From Thomasclavelia saccharogumia DSM 17460 (lineage in GTDB: Bacteria > Bacillota_I > Bacilli_A > Erysipelotrichales > Coprobacillaceae): a DNA stretch of 47,897 nt. Under the pieces are notes generated by a model, which saw only the letters and a list, made by a program, of their open reading frames with translations, was not told the origin of the DNA and made no database searches. Position 1 is the first letter of the stretch. Each line of letters opens with the position of its first letter. Positions 7,219-16,507 of this stretch are shown piece after piece. A program made the position numbers and the translations under genes. The stretch spans positions 1 through 47,897 of the forward strand of contig NZ_JMLH01000019.1 of assembly GCF_000686665.1 (NCBI RefSeq), written 5' to 3'.

Positions 7219-7805
7219 CACATGGTGGTCTTGATAATGGCGCTAGTGTAGGAAAAATATATGAGTCAGAATTGAACTTGAAAATATCATTTGCATTAAA
7301 AGAAGAATTGGAAAATCGAGGTGCCAAAGTGTATATGACACGAGAAGATGATCAAGATATGACAAAACGTGATTATAATTATTCAAAGCAGGATGATATG
7401 TATTTACGTGTAAAAAAGATTGATTCATATAAAAGTGATTATCTGATAAGTATTCATTTAAATTCGGCACCAACTTCAAGTGCATGGGGATCACAAGTGT
7501 TTTATTATAAAAATAGTGAAAAAGGTAAACGTCTAGCAAATGAAATTCAAGTAGCAATGGTGGAAGTGACAGGAAGTCCTAAGCGAATATCTGGGGCCAG
7601 TTTTAGGGTGTTGAGAGCAACACAAACATTAGGAGTACTGATTGAATGTGGATTTATATCTAATGCTAATGAACGCGGGCAGCTTCAAAGTTCTAAGTAT
7701 CATCAAAAACTGGCAATAAAAATTTGTGATGGTCTAGAAAATTATCGGAAAAAGTATCCTGAAGATACAATTAATAAAGAGGATTATGAAAAAATATTAA
7801 ATTAA
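7216..7805 (+). pseudogene. N-acetylmuramoyl-L-alanine amidase, 5' part displaced by the element
   Basis: An Amidase_3 (CwlD/LytC catalytic fold) zinc hydrolase that cleaves the MurNAc to L-Ala bond. Visible elements are HGGLDNGASV with the first zinc histidine, E of YESELNLKI as the second ligand position, H of LISIHLNSAP as the third, and the catalytic glutamate region VLIECGFISN. The signal peptide or N-terminal strand and the normal start are absent. Coding similarity starts at the first histidine, directly after the recombinase. A TTG/ATG-like start near 7179 would give an unrelated leader. The 5' half should lie beyond the element's left end, and excision would restore the gene. Confidence 0.8.
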
Positions 7806-7826
7806 TAGATATTAGATTTAGATAAT

Positions 7827-7867
7827 AAAAAATAGTTGAGATCATCAAGAAATCTTAACTATTTTTG
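7827..7867 (+). terminator. Terminator of the amidase gene
   Basis: AATAGTT-AGAT pairs with ATCT-AACTATT around a 9-base loop, followed by TTTTTGTTT. Confidence 0.8.
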
Positions 7868-7900
7868 TTTATATGCAGTTATAGCATAAAAAATAATTTT

Positions 7901-7927
7901 AAAGATACTATATCATATAGTATCTTT
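7901..7927 (-). terminator. Terminator of the leftward CmpB-like gene
   Basis: A perfect 12-bp stem (AAAGATACTATA with its complement) around a 3-base loop, seven bases beyond the stop codon at 7934. On the minus strand it is followed by AAAATTATTTTTT. Confidence 0.75.
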
Positions 7928-7933
7928 AAGAAA

Positions 7934-8413
7934 TCAATGATTATTATATCTATAATTATAGAATTGATACATAATAATTAGTACATATATAAGGGCTATA
8001 ACGTTAAGAAAATTATAGTTTAGATGAATTAAAATACTATTAATGAAAGGATCGATATAATTGACGAGAACTATTCCTAGAATTCCCCACATCAAACTAT
8101 AAAACATACAAATTCTACCAGAATAATTATGAGAAATTTTAGAATAATTCCAGATCTGAATATTTGAATCTTTTGATAAAAAATAATGTGTCAGATATTC
8201 TAATACCGTACAACAGATCAGAGAATAAAAAAATGTATCGAAATTATTTTGATAATAGGGTACAGTCTTTAAAATTAATAGTGCTCCAAAACCGTATATA
8301 GGAATGAAAGGTCCTTTTAATAATCCCGAAAAATATATTTTACGTTCTAAAATAGACACATATACAGATTCCATGATAAAACCTAAAAAAGTGTATATAG
8401 CAAATTTTACCAT
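7934..8413 (-). CDS. CmpB-family (putative ABC transporter permease) membrane protein
   Basis: A 159-residue protein with four or five hydrophobic helices. GLLKGPFIPIYGFGALLIL near residue 30, VLEYLTHYFL and SGRICMFYSLMWGILGIVLVNYIDPF match the family annotated as putative ABC transporter permease (CmpB, formerly DUF1113). It starts with ATG after AGGAGGT. A longer paralogue with the same motifs is encoded on the other strand at 8820, on the far side of the two tRNA genes. The family's function is not established. Confidence 0.75.
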   Translation of the reverse strand: MVKFAIYTFLGFIMESVYVSILERKIYFSGLLKGPFIPIYGFGALLILKTVPYYQNNFDTFFYSLICCTVLEYLTHYFLSKDSNIQIWNYSKISHNYSGRICMFYSLMWGILGIVLVNYIDPFINSILIHLNYNFLNVIALIYVLIIMYQFYNYRYNNH

Positions 8414-8540
8414 TATTACCTCCTGTAATATAATTATGAAAAGAAATAAAAAATATGCAAAATTGTATTAAAATTCTATGTTGTGATGAAAAGAGAGAAA
8501 AAGAGTATATATATTTTTGTCAAAAAATATAATTAAACTA

Positions 8541-8569
8541 TTGACGATTAAAAATATGTATGTTATTAT
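8541..8569 (+). promoter_or_regulatory. Promoter of the tRNA-Ile/tRNA-Ala operon
   Basis: TTGACG (8541-8546), a 17-base spacer, and TATTAT (8564-8569), ending 19 bases before the first tRNA base. This is the expected stable-RNA promoter geometry. Confidence 0.7.
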
Positions 8570-8588
8570 ATCATGGCAGTCGATTGAT

Positions 8589-8665
<77 letters not shown>

Positions 8666-8688
8666 TATATAGTTTAGTGTTGTTACTT

Positions 8689-8764
8689 GGGGCCTTAGCT
8701 CAGCTGGGAGAGCACCTGCCTTGCACGCAGGGGGTCAGCGGTTCGATCCCGCTAGGCTCCACCA
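8689..8764 (+). tRNA. tRNA-Ala (TGC)
   Basis: Acceptor GGGGCCT/AGGCTCC, anticodon stem CCTGC/GCAGG around CTTGCAC (anticodon TGC), T loop GTTCGATCC, with CCA encoded. It lies 23 bases after tRNA-Ile in the same transcript. Confidence 0.97.
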
Positions 8765-8776
8765 ATTTGGATGTTT

Positions 8777-8798
8777 AGTCTGCTTAGGCAGACTTTTT
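8777..8798 (+). terminator. Terminator of the tRNA pair
   Basis: AGTCTGC/GCAGACT stem with a TTAG loop and TTTTT tail. It sits between tRNA-Ala and the CmpB-like gene 22 bases downstream, so that gene may be transcribed only by read-through. Confidence 0.8.
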
Positions 8799-8819
8799 AA
8801 GTATTTTAAGGAGAAAAAT

Positions 8820-9578
8820 ATGACGAATCGTATAGTAATTTTGATTGTATCTTTTTATATATATAGCTTTATGGGATGGATCTGGGAATCGATTATTTTG
8901 CCGTTAGCGAGAAAACAAATGCCTTATAATAGAGGTTTTTTAAATGGCCCATGGTTACCGATTTATGGTTTTGGAGCAATGCTGGTGATTGTTTTGTTTG
9001 ATACACATAAAGTTAATTATCCAATTTATACTTTATTTTTAAGTAGTGGTGTAGTTGCTTGTATATTAGAATATTTTACTTCGTTTATTATGGAAAAGCT
9101 GTTTCATCAACGCTGGTGGGATTATAGTCAAAAAGCTTTTAATCTAAATGGACGTGTTTGTTTGGAAGGGTTTATTTGTTTTGGTTTATTTAGTGTTGTA
9201 GCGATAAATTATGTTCAGCCTTTTTTTACTGAACAGTTATTGAAAGTTAATGAAAATATTTTATTTATAATTAGTGGTGTTTTGACAGTGGGATTTATTC
9301 TTGATACTATTATGTCAATGCGCATTGCTTTAGATATAGAAAAGAAATTAGATCTTGTAAAACAAATTTTAGAAGAACGCGAAGAAAAAATTGTTGCTGA
9401 ATTAGAAAAAGGACATGCAAAAACTATGAAAAAATTAGAGAAAAAAGGGCATGAATGGCAAAAGCAGCAGTTGTTATTAAAAACATTGTTGAAAAAAGAA
9501 AAATTGTTTACATATCGTCATCGCCGTTTGATTAGAGCTTTTCCACAAATACTTAAAAAGAAACGGGATGATGATTAG
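8820..9578 (+). CDS. CmpB-family membrane protein with a charged C-terminal tail
   Basis: A 252-residue protein. Residues 1-155 are membrane-embedded and match the CmpB/DUF1113 family (GFLNGPWLPIYGFGAMLVI, ILEYFTSFIMEKLF, LNGRVCLEGFICFGLFSVVAINYVQPF). Residues 165-252 are a basic, probably coiled-coil cytoplasmic tail (LDLVKQILEEREEKIVAELEKGH...). The ATG at 8820 follows AAGGAG; upstream codons in the open frame belong to the tRNA-Ala gene and are not coding. It overlaps the MATE gene by one base. It is a paralogue of the gene at 7934-8413. Confidence 0.8.
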   Translation: MTNRIVILIVSFYIYSFMGWIWESIILPLARKQMPYNRGFLNGPWLPIYGFGAMLVIVLFDTHKVNYPIYTLFLSSGVVACILEYFTSFIMEKLFHQRWWDYSQKAFNLNGRVCLEGFICFGLFSVVAINYVQPFFTEQLLKVNENILFIISGVLTVGFILDTIMSMRIALDIEKKLDLVKQILEEREEKIVAELEKGHAKTMKKLEKKGHEWQKQQLLLKTLLKKEKLFTYRHRRLIRAFPQILKKKRDDD

Positions 9579-10939
9579 TGTTAAAAAAATATTTTGGGAC
9601 AAAACAATTTTATAAAGAAGTAACGATGATTGCGCTTCCGATAATGGGACAGCAGTTTATTACTACTTTTGTTAATTTAATTGATAATATCATGATTGGA
9701 AGTGTTGGAAATATTGCGTTGACTTCAGTAACGGTAGCGAATCGTTTCTTTTTGATCATGAATTCAATTTTGTTTGGATTGTGTGGCGCTGCCGGAATTT
9801 ACATTGCTCAATATTATGGGGCAAAGAAAAAAGACAGATGTCAGGAAGTTTTTAATATAAATATGGTATTTTCGTTTGGGGCTGCTATGCTTTTTACTTT
9901 ATTGTTATTTGCGATTCCTAAATTTGCAGTCCAGCTTTTTTCACAAACACCAGTAATTGTTGAAGAAGCTGTTGCTTATCTTAAGATTGCAAAATTTACA
10001 TATCTTCCTTTTGCGATTTCTTTTACTTGTATGATGACATTAAGAGCAGTTGGAATCAATAAAATTCAATTAAAAGTAGGGACAGTTGCGGTACTTACAA
10101 ATACATTATTGAATTATTGTTTGATTTTTGGACATTTTGGATTGCCTAAAATGGGAATTCAAGGTGCGGCTCTTGCAACCTTGGTTGCAAGATTAGTAGA
10201 AATGACTATTTATTTAATGGTATTGATAAGTAAACGGCATTTCTTTAAATTTGATTTAAATGGATTATTGCATATTAATACGGATTTGCTTGTTAATATT
10301 ATTCATAAAGCTATTCCTTTGACTTTAAATGAAATTTTATTTTCTGTAGGACAGGCAATGGTTTTTAAATCATATATTAGATGCGATGAATATTTAGTTG
10401 CGTCTATATCTGTCGTAGATACAGTTTCTAATATTATGTTTATTGCTTTTGGGGGCTTATCTTCAGCTGTATCGATTATGATTGGAAATGAATTAGGTGC
10501 CAATCAACTTGATGAAGCTAAGGATAATGCAAGAAAGCTGTTATGTTTTTCTCTAATGGTATCTTTGGTGGTTGGAACCTGCTGTTTTTTGGCAGCACCT
10601 TTTGTACCGAATTTATATAATGTAGATGTTTCGATAAAAGAAACGATTATAGCTTTACTTAGAATAAAGTCGATAATAATTAATGTGTATGCTTTTAATG
10701 TATGTATTTTCTTTATATTAAGGGCTGGTGGCGATGCTTTAAGTACAATGATCATGGATAGTGGTTTTTTGTGGATGGTGAATGTATTGATTTCAACATT
10801 GTTATCAATGTTTACAGATTTACCATTAGTTACTTTGTATATGATCGTGGAAAGTTTAGATTTTATTAAATTAATAATTGCGATATATTTTTTGAAAAAA
10901 GAGCGTTGGGTTAAAAATATTGTAGTAGTAGGAGAGTAG
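9578..10939 (+). CDS. MATE-family multidrug efflux transporter
   Basis: A 453-residue, 12-helix antiporter of the MATE/MOP superfamily, expected to export cationic drugs or metabolites with Na+ or H+. Family landmarks are MIALPIMGQQFITTFVNLIDNIMIG at the N-terminus, FGLCGAAGIYIAQYYGAKK after the second helix, and the repeat of the pattern in the second half (VVDTVSNIMFIAFGGLSSAVSIMIGNELGANQLDEAK). The GTG start overlaps the upstream stop (TAGTG). It is the middle gene of a CmpB-MATE-EIIC operon. Substrate unknown. Confidence 0.9.
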   Translation: MLKKYFGTKQFYKEVTMIALPIMGQQFITTFVNLIDNIMIGSVGNIALTSVTVANRFFLIMNSILFGLCGAAGIYIAQYYGAKKKDRCQEVFNINMVFSFGAAMLFTLLLFAIPKFAVQLFSQTPVIVEEAVAYLKIAKFTYLPFAISFTCMMTLRAVGINKIQLKVGTVAVLTNTLLNYCLIFGHFGLPKMGIQGAALATLVARLVEMTIYLMVLISKRHFFKFDLNGLLHINTDLLVNIIHKAIPLTLNEILFSVGQAMVFKSYIRCDEYLVASISVVDTVSNIMFIAFGGLSSAVSIMIGNELGANQLDEAKDNARKLLCFSLMVSLVVGTCCFLAAPFVPNLYNVDVSIKETIIALLRIKSIIINVYAFNVCIFFILRAGGDALSTMIMDSGFLWMVNVLISTLLSMFTDLPLVTLYMIVESLDFIKLIIAIYFLKKERWVKNIVVVGE

Positions 10940-10940
10940 G

Positions 10941-11936
10941 ATGAAAAAAGAAAATTATTTTATTAAAACGCTTAATGGGATGGCATATGGCTTTTTTTGT
11001 AGTTTGATAATTGGAACGATCTTAAAGCAGTTAGGAAATTTTACAGGAATTGATGAGCTAACTGTATGGGGACAAACAGCGACTTATCTGATGGGACCGG
11101 CAATTGGTGTAGGAATTGGTTTTGCAGTTGATGCAAAAGGATTAAATCTAATTGCGGCTATTATTGCGGGAAGTATTGGTGCAGGAACTTTTAATGGAAA
11201 TACAGCGGCGACAGGTAATCCCATAGCAGCATATGTTGCAGTAATTGGTGCAATTGAAATAACTCGTTTTATTCAAGGAAAAACACCGATAGATATTTTA
11301 CTGGTACCTTTTACTGCGATTATTATAGCTGGAATAATTACGATTATAATTGGTCCGTATTTAACAAAATTGATTTTAGGAATTGGTGATTTGATTAATC
11401 AAAGTGTAAATATGCAGCCTATTTTAATGTCAATTATAATTGCAACTTTGATGGGAATGGTTTTAACGACACCGATTTCCAGTGCGGCAATTGGGGTGAT
11501 GCTAGAGTTAAATGGTTTGGCAGCTGGTGCTGCTTTGGCAGGATGTTGTGCTCAAATGATTGGTTTTGCGGTGATGTCAATAGAGGATAATGATATTGGA
11601 GAAGTGATTGCGATTGCAATCGGAACGAGTATGCTGCAGTTTAAAAATATTGTTCAAAAACCAATTATTTGGATTCCACCAATTATAGCTGGGATTATCG
11701 TTGCCCCAATATCGACTTGTGTGTTAAATATTTCATGTACATCAGTTGGCTCTGGAATGGGAACGGCTGGTTTAGTTGGAATCTTAGAAGCTGTTAATGT
11801 AATGGGAGGTAATTATTGGATTCCGATTGTTGTTGTTGATATAATTGCACCGGCTTTTATTTCTTGGACTAGTTATAAAATGTTAAAAAAATGTGCTTTG
11901 ATAAAGAGTGGGGATTTGAAATTGAAACAGTTTTAA
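10941..11936 (+). CDS. PTS EIIC-type membrane protein, PfoR-like
   Basis: A 331-residue membrane protein with about ten hydrophobic helices and glycine-rich loops (GPAIGVGIGFAVDAKGLNLIAAIIAGSIGAGTFNG, VLTTPISSAAIGVMLELNGLAAGAALAGCCAQMIGFA). This matches the PTS_EIIC_2 family that includes C. perfringens PfoR, once described as a regulator of perfringolysin O. No EIIA or EIIB domain is fused or nearby, so sugar phosphorylation is unproven. The ATG follows AGGAGAGTAGG, two bases after the MATE stop. Confidence 0.8.
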   Translation: MKKENYFIKTLNGMAYGFFCSLIIGTILKQLGNFTGIDELTVWGQTATYLMGPAIGVGIGFAVDAKGLNLIAAIIAGSIGAGTFNGNTAATGNPIAAYVAVIGAIEITRFIQGKTPIDILLVPFTAIIIAGIITIIIGPYLTKLILGIGDLINQSVNMQPILMSIIIATLMGMVLTTPISSAAIGVMLELNGLAAGAALAGCCAQMIGFAVMSIEDNDIGEVIAIAIGTSMLQFKNIVQKPIIWIPPIIAGIIVAPISTCVLNISCTSVGSGMGTAGLVGILEAVNVMGGNYWIPIVVVDIIAPAFISWTSYKMLKKCALIKSGDLKLKQF

Positions 11937-11948
11937 TTGAATATGAAA

Positions 11949-11978
11949 AAGAAGCGGCATATAACGCTGCTTCTTTTG
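11949..11978. terminator. Bidirectional terminator
   Basis: A 10-bp stem (AAGAAGCGGC with GCTGCTTCTT, one G-U pair) with TTTT on the plus side and TTTTT on the minus side. It serves both the EIIC operon and the convergent helicase gene. Confidence 0.85.
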
Positions 11979-11980
11979 TG

Positions 11981-14900
11981 TTAATCGGTTGAAAATAATG
12001 CAATAATATCATTTGTAGACATTTTAGTGATATTACTGTTATTATTTTCAATAAAGATATTAGATAAATCTTGTTTTTGTTCTTGAAGTTTTTGAATTTT
12101 TTCTTCAATACTATTTTTCATAATTAATTTGTATACTTGAACGTTATTTGTTTGACCAATACGATAAGCGCGATCAGTCGCCTGATTTTGAGCTGACATA
12201 TTCCACCATGGATCATAATGGATAACAATAGAGGCTGCAGTAAGATTTAGACCTGTACCGCCGGCTTTTAAGGAAATCAAAAATACATTGGTATTATCGT
12301 TTTGGAAGGCATTAACTAATTGATGTCGTTTGATCTTATTTGTTGCTCCAGTTAAAACATAATAAGAAATATCTTCGTTGCGAAGTTCTTTTTCAATTAA
12401 ATCTAATGAAGTTGTAAAAGATGAAAATAATAAAACTTTTTGATTATTCTCTTTAGCTTTTTTGATGATATCTAAACATGCTTTCATCTTAGAACTAGGC
12501 TCTTGAATTTCTTTATATAGTATTCTAGGTTCGCAACATAATTGTCGTAATCGAGTCATCATTGATAAAATCTGGATTTTATCAATGTGCTCGATATTTA
12601 AGGCGGTTTTTAGCTTGTTATTGATTTGGCTTAGATTGGCAATATATAGATTCTCTTCTTCTTTAGAAAAAGCAATTTTGATATTGTTTTCAATCTTATC
12701 TGGTAATTCATCTAATACTTCTTGTTTAGTTCTTCTAAGAATAAATGGTTCAACCATCTTTTTTAAACGCTGTTGAACTTCTTTGTCTTCATTTTGAATG
12801 ATTGGTCGCTCAAAATGTTCTTTAAAATAATTATAACTGAATAAATAGTTAGGCATTAAGAAATCAAATATTGACCATAGTTCAGCTAAAGAATTTTCAA
12901 TTGGTGTACCAGTTAGTGCAAAACGATGTGAGCTGTTTAATTCTTTAACAGCTTTAGCATTTTTTGTTGCTTGATTTTTAATGTATTGTGCTTCATCTAA
13001 AATAATATATTCAAAATAATAATCTTTATATAAATTATAATCTCTTCTTAAATAATCGTAAGAAGTAATTATAACATCGTAATCATTGATTTGCTCAATT
13101 AGTTTTTTTCGTATAGGTAAAGTTCCGGTGATACATAGGACTTTTAGGTCACTAGAAAATTTTTTGATTTCATCCTGCCAGTTTAGAATTAACGTGGCAG
13201 GAGTAATGACAATACTAACTTTATCATTTGTTTTAGTGTTTTCTAAAACGGTGATCATTTGAAGTGTTTTACCTAATCCCATATCATCAGCTAAAATTCC
13301 GCCAAATCCATAATCGCTCATAGTTCTTATCCATTTATAGCCTTCACATTGATATTCTCTTAGAATGTTTTGGTAAGGGTGGGGGATAAGATAGTTGTTA
13401 TTATTACAATGGGTCAATTTATTGATTAATTCTTTGAATTGTGTACTTCGTTCAAAGTTAATGGAATGTCTATCTAGGGATAATTGATTTAAGAATAGGG
13501 CTTTAGATTTATCGATTAAAATAGAGCCATCCTGAATATTATTTTCATTAAGATTTAAGTCTTGAATTAGACTATATGCTTCGCTTATTGCATTGTCTTC
13601 TAAGTTTATGAAATCACCATTTTTTAGACGGTGATAAGATTTCTTTTTTTGAATAGAATGAAGAATATCCTGGATTTCATCTTTTGAAACATTGATACTG
13701 TTTAAGTCTATTTCTAGTAGATTATTTTTTAATCGAATACCTATATTTAAAGAGATATTCTTAGGTTTATTGATATTTTTAATATCTTCACTTACGAATA
13801 CTTCGCAGTATTGATTTAATTTAGGTAGAATGTTTTTTATAAAATAATAAACATCTTCATCATTATTTGTGATTAGATACATTTTAGTTAATTCATCATA
13901 ATTTGCATAATTTTCAATCAATACTAAAGCTTTATCAACATTTAATGGAAGTTTGGTTTCGTAACTATCGATATATTTACCGTCAAATAAAATATTTCCA
14001 TTTTCATCACGATATTCTAAATTAATAGTTAGATCGCCAAAATTATTTAAATCAATATACGCTAATAAAGTAATTACACTTGGCATATAGTCATCGATAT
14101 TTGCTCCTGTAATAGAAATATATGGTAAAATTTGATCAATGATATATTTTCCAAAGTATCCAAAATCTTCCTTAGATACAATTAAATTTTCTTTATCCAG
14201 CTTAGATAAGAGATTTTTAGTTATTTGTGACATTTCTAAACTATAACGATTTAAAATATTATCTTTTAAATAATAAATATATTGATTTCCAAGAATTAAT
14301 TGCCCTTCTAAAGGAACAAGTGAGATTTCAAAATAATCTTCTTTATCTTCAATATGAATAGTAAGATTTTTTAAATCGATGGTTGTAAATAATATATTTA
14401 TGTTTAAATTTGTTAAATATGTTTCAAAGAAATCGTCTATATTATATTTATTAATATCGATTGAACGATAGCGTTCGATCTCATCAATAAATTCACTATT
14501 ATCTTTAATAAAATCTATTTGTTTTAAAGCTTCTTGACTAAATGATTTACGATTATGATCAGTAATTAATTTACTGCCATATGTAAAGATTTTATGATAG
14601 CGGTAATTATTTATAAATTCTTTTAAGTTTTTAATTAAGTAAGTTTTAGTGTTTCCGATACGGTAATTGATTAAAATTCGATTAAATGAATAATTTATAT
14701 TTGGAAAAAGTTCTATTAAAGCATCGTTGGTTATGCTTATTTCTTTTTTATCTACATATTTTTCAATAAGTTTTTTTGATTCTTCAATTTTTGTTTGAAT
14801 CATTTTTTCTTCACGAATGCGTTCAAATTCTTCGAATTTTGCACGATAATCAATTTTTTGATTAAATTGGAATGGGATATCTGACATTTCTAGACTGTAA

Positions 14901-15178
14901 AACTTTAGTAATAATACTCCAATATGACCACAGGCTAATTCGTTTGGGTGGCAATTATGACAGCTGCACTCAAAAGTAACGATTTTTCCACTTGTATCAA
15001 CGATAATATGACTAGTACTGACGCGACCATATATTTCTACAGTACCATCAATATGATATTCATTACCTTGCTTTAAAACAGACATGTTAGTAATCACATT
15101 GTCTTTGTAGTAGTTATGAGCAGTTTTCCAGTTTTTTTCATTAAATATTCTATTTATCTCATCATCTTTTATATACAT
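11981..15178 (-). CDS. SWIM zinc finger and SNF2-family helicase
   Basis: A 1065-residue ATP-dependent DNA translocase of the bacterial HepA/RapA-like SNF2 group. In order: SWIM zinc finger (CSC...CGH, Cys71, Cys73, Cys83, His85), a long SNF2-associated region (about 100-590), Walker A ADDMGLGKT (630-638), DEAQ box (728-731), the motif III region LTGTPIENS and the helicase C domain (LFSSFTTSLDLIEKEL, LKAGGTGLNLTAASIVIHYDPWWN, ATDRAYRIGQ). The ATG at 15178 is chosen because GGAGGGA lies just upstream. The TTG at 15193 overlaps that ribosome binding site. Probably involved in nucleic-acid remodelling or repair. Confidence 0.93.
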   Translation of the reverse strand: MYIKDDEINRIFNEKNWKTAHNYYKDNVITNMSVLKQGNEYHIDGTVEIYGRVSTSHIIVDTSGKIVTFECSCHNCHPNELACGHIGVLLLKFYSLEMSDIPFQFNQKIDYRAKFEEFERIREEKMIQTKIEESKKLIEKYVDKKEISITNDALIELFPNINYSFNRILINYRIGNTKTYLIKNLKEFINNYRYHKIFTYGSKLITDHNRKSFSQEALKQIDFIKDNSEFIDEIERYRSIDINKYNIDDFFETYLTNLNINILFTTIDLKNLTIHIEDKEDYFEISLVPLEGQLILGNQYIYYLKDNILNRYSLEMSQITKNLLSKLDKENLIVSKEDFGYFGKYIIDQILPYISITGANIDDYMPSVITLLAYIDLNNFGDLTINLEYRDENGNILFDGKYIDSYETKLPLNVDKALVLIENYANYDELTKMYLITNNDEDVYYFIKNILPKLNQYCEVFVSEDIKNINKPKNISLNIGIRLKNNLLEIDLNSINVSKDEIQDILHSIQKKKSYHRLKNGDFINLEDNAISEAYSLIQDLNLNENNIQDGSILIDKSKALFLNQLSLDRHSINFERSTQFKELINKLTHCNNNNYLIPHPYQNILREYQCEGYKWIRTMSDYGFGGILADDMGLGKTLQMITVLENTKTNDKVSIVITPATLILNWQDEIKKFSSDLKVLCITGTLPIRKKLIEQINDYDVIITSYDYLRRDYNLYKDYYFEYIILDEAQYIKNQATKNAKAVKELNSSHRFALTGTPIENSLAELWSIFDFLMPNYLFSYNYFKEHFERPIIQNEDKEVQQRLKKMVEPFILRRTKQEVLDELPDKIENNIKIAFSKEEENLYIANLSQINNKLKTALNIEHIDKIQILSMMTRLRQLCCEPRILYKEIQEPSSKMKACLDIIKKAKENNQKVLLFSSFTTSLDLIEKELRNEDISYYVLTGATNKIKRHQLVNAFQNDNTNVFLISLKAGGTGLNLTAASIVIHYDPWWNMSAQNQATDRAYRIGQTNNVQVYKLIMKNSIEEKIQKLQEQKQDLSNIFIENNNSNITKMSTNDIIALFSTD

Positions 15179-15276
15179 GTTCTTTCCCTCCAATGATTTA
15201 TTATATCATCAATTTAATGATTACCAAATAGAAATTGTTTAAGAAAATAATTATTTATTATTTTAGAGAATAATGC

Positions 15277-15282
15277 TATAAT
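15277..15282 (+). promoter_or_regulatory. -10 element of the tRNA-Thr gene
   Basis: TATAAT lies 10 bases upstream of the tRNA-Thr 5' end. The -35 region 17 bases further upstream (TTTATT) is weak. Confidence 0.5.
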
Positions 15283-15292
15283 ATTTACAGAT

Positions 15293-15368
15293 GCCGGTAT
15301 AGCTCTAACGGTAGAGCAATCCACTCGTAATGGATAGGTTGCTGGTTCAAATCCAGTTGCCGGCACCA
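15293..15368 (+). tRNA. tRNA-Thr (CGT)
   Basis: Acceptor GCCGGTA/TGCCGGC, anticodon stem ATCCA/TGGAT around CTCGTAA (anticodon CGT), T arm CTGGTTCAAATCCAG, CCA encoded. A single-gene unit with its own terminator. Confidence 0.96.
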
Positions 15369-15380
15369 GTTAAATGATAA

Positions 15381-15405
15381 AAACTACCTGATTAGGTAGT
15401 TTTTA
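15381..15405 (+). terminator. Terminator of tRNA-Thr
   Basis: AAACTACCT/AGGTAGTTT stem with a 4-base loop, followed by TTTTATAT. Confidence 0.85.
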
Positions 15406-15457
15406 TATGGTCAAAGTATATTTTACAAAGATAAAATTAGTTTTTTTATATATAAAA

Positions 15458-15477
15458 AGATGAATTATAATTCATCT
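15458..15477 (-). terminator. Terminator of the leftward tRNA-Lys
   Basis: A 20-base perfect palindrome (AGATGAATTA and its complement). On the minus strand it is followed by TTTTTATATATAAAAAAA, 13 bases after the tRNA-Lys CCA. Confidence 0.65.
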
Positions 15478-15489
15478 CAATTTGTTGAA

Positions 15490-15565
15490 TGGTGACCCGC
15501 AGGCGATTCGAACGCCTGACCCTCTGATTAAAAGTCAGATGCTCTACCGGCTGAGCTAGCGGGTC
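15490..15565 (-). tRNA. tRNA-Lys (TTT)
   Basis: On the minus strand: acceptor GACCCGC/GCGGGTC, anticodon stem TCTGA/TCAGA around CTTTTAA (anticodon TTT), T arm GGCGTTCGAATCGCC. CCA is encoded (plus-strand TGG at 15490-15492). Confidence 0.96.
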
Positions 15566-15631
15566 GTATTTAGCAGTGCCATATAAAAATAGCATATTTT
15601 TAGAATGTTGTAAAGCGATTTTTTAAATAAT

Positions 15632-15660
15632 TTGCTATAAATATAGAATACTGTTATAAT
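15632..15660 (+). promoter_or_regulatory. Promoter of the LppM-like lipoprotein gene
   Basis: TTGCTA (15632-15637), a 17-base spacer and TATAAT (15655-15660) preceded by TGT. It ends 23 bases before the ATG at 15684. Confidence 0.65.
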
Positions 15661-15683
15661 TTAGTTATGAATGGAGGGAAAAA

Positions 15684-16370
15684 ATGAAAAAATCACTCAA
15701 ATTATTGATGATATTTGTCATTGCTTTAGCGTTAACGGGATGTGTTAAAGTTCGTTGTCAAATCAATATTACTGATAGGGATGATGCTGATATTATTATG
15801 GCTGTTCTTTTTGATAAAGAAATACTAGATACATATCAGATGAGTCAGGATAATATTAAAAGTCAATTACAAGAAGAAGGAAATTTTAAAAATTGGGAAA
15901 TTAAAGATGCTAGTGAGACGATTGATGGAAAAAAGTATTTAGGATTTAATGCAACAGCACCAAAAGAAGTTTCTGAAAAAATATTGGAAGATTTAACAGT
16001 TGAAGAAAATCAATATACTTTAAAATTAAAAGGTTCAGATTTAGATAAAACTATAAATACTAACGAATTTGAGCAGTTAGGATATTCTACTGATAAATTA
16101 GAAGAAATGGGAGTGGAATTTAGCATTAAAATTTCTATGCCTGGAAAAATTAAAAGTTCTACATTTGGAGAAGTTAAAGATGGTGTAGTGACGATTGGTT
16201 TAAAAGATTATGAAAAGTTATCAGATGGTGTTGAAATTGTTTCAGAAACATCAGAACCTTCTAGTAATACGGGATTAATTGTTGGTGTTATAGCAATAGT
16301 GATCGTTGGAGCAGGTGCTTTCTATTTTTATAAGAGAAAAAGTAAATCTAATAAAGATAATTTGGAATAA
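15684..16370 (+). CDS. LppM-like lipoprotein with a C-terminal membrane anchor
   Basis: A 228-residue secreted lipoprotein. The signal peptide ends in the lipobox LTGC, so Cys20 would be lipidated. The ectodomain follows the LppM pattern: VKVRCQINITDRDDADIIMAVLFDKE, then a region ending in LKDYEKLSDGVEIVSE. A second hydrophobic helix (about 197-218, LIVGVIAIVIVGAGAFYFY) with a KRKSK stop-transfer tail tethers the C-terminus. The ATG follows GGAGGG. Having both a lipid anchor and a C-terminal helix is normal for this family in Bacillota. Function unknown. Confidence 0.8.
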   Translation: MKKSLKLLMIFVIALALTGCVKVRCQINITDRDDADIIMAVLFDKEILDTYQMSQDNIKSQLQEEGNFKNWEIKDASETIDGKKYLGFNATAPKEVSEKILEDLTVEENQYTLKLKGSDLDKTINTNEFEQLGYSTDKLEEMGVEFSIKISMPGKIKSSTFGEVKDGVVTIGLKDYEKLSDGVEIVSETSEPSSNTGLIVGVIAIVIVGAGAFYFYKRKSKSNKDNLE

Positions 16371-16380
16371 ATTTTAAGAT

Positions 16381-16414
16381 AAAAGGTTCGAAGGTATAAA
16401 TTTTCGAGCCTTTT
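16381..16414. terminator. Terminator after the LppM-like gene
   Basis: A 12-bp stem (AAAAGGTTCGAA with TTCGAGCCTTTT) around a 10-base loop. The stem's own T tract provides termination. Confidence 0.8.
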
Positions 16415-16507
16415 AAAATAGGATTTTTTTATATTATGAGTATATACTTTTCTACATAATTTTAATTTGAATAATGCTTTAATAAAATAAAAAAGGATAT
16501 TTAAATT

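Noticed and set aside
8721-8819. Upstream extension of the CmpB-like reading frame
   Set aside because: These codons are the tRNA-Ala gene and its terminator; the ATG at 8820 has the ribosome binding site.
15179-15193. TTG start at 15193 for the SNF2 helicase
   Set aside because: It overlaps the GGAGGG ribosome binding site that clearly serves the ATG at 15178.
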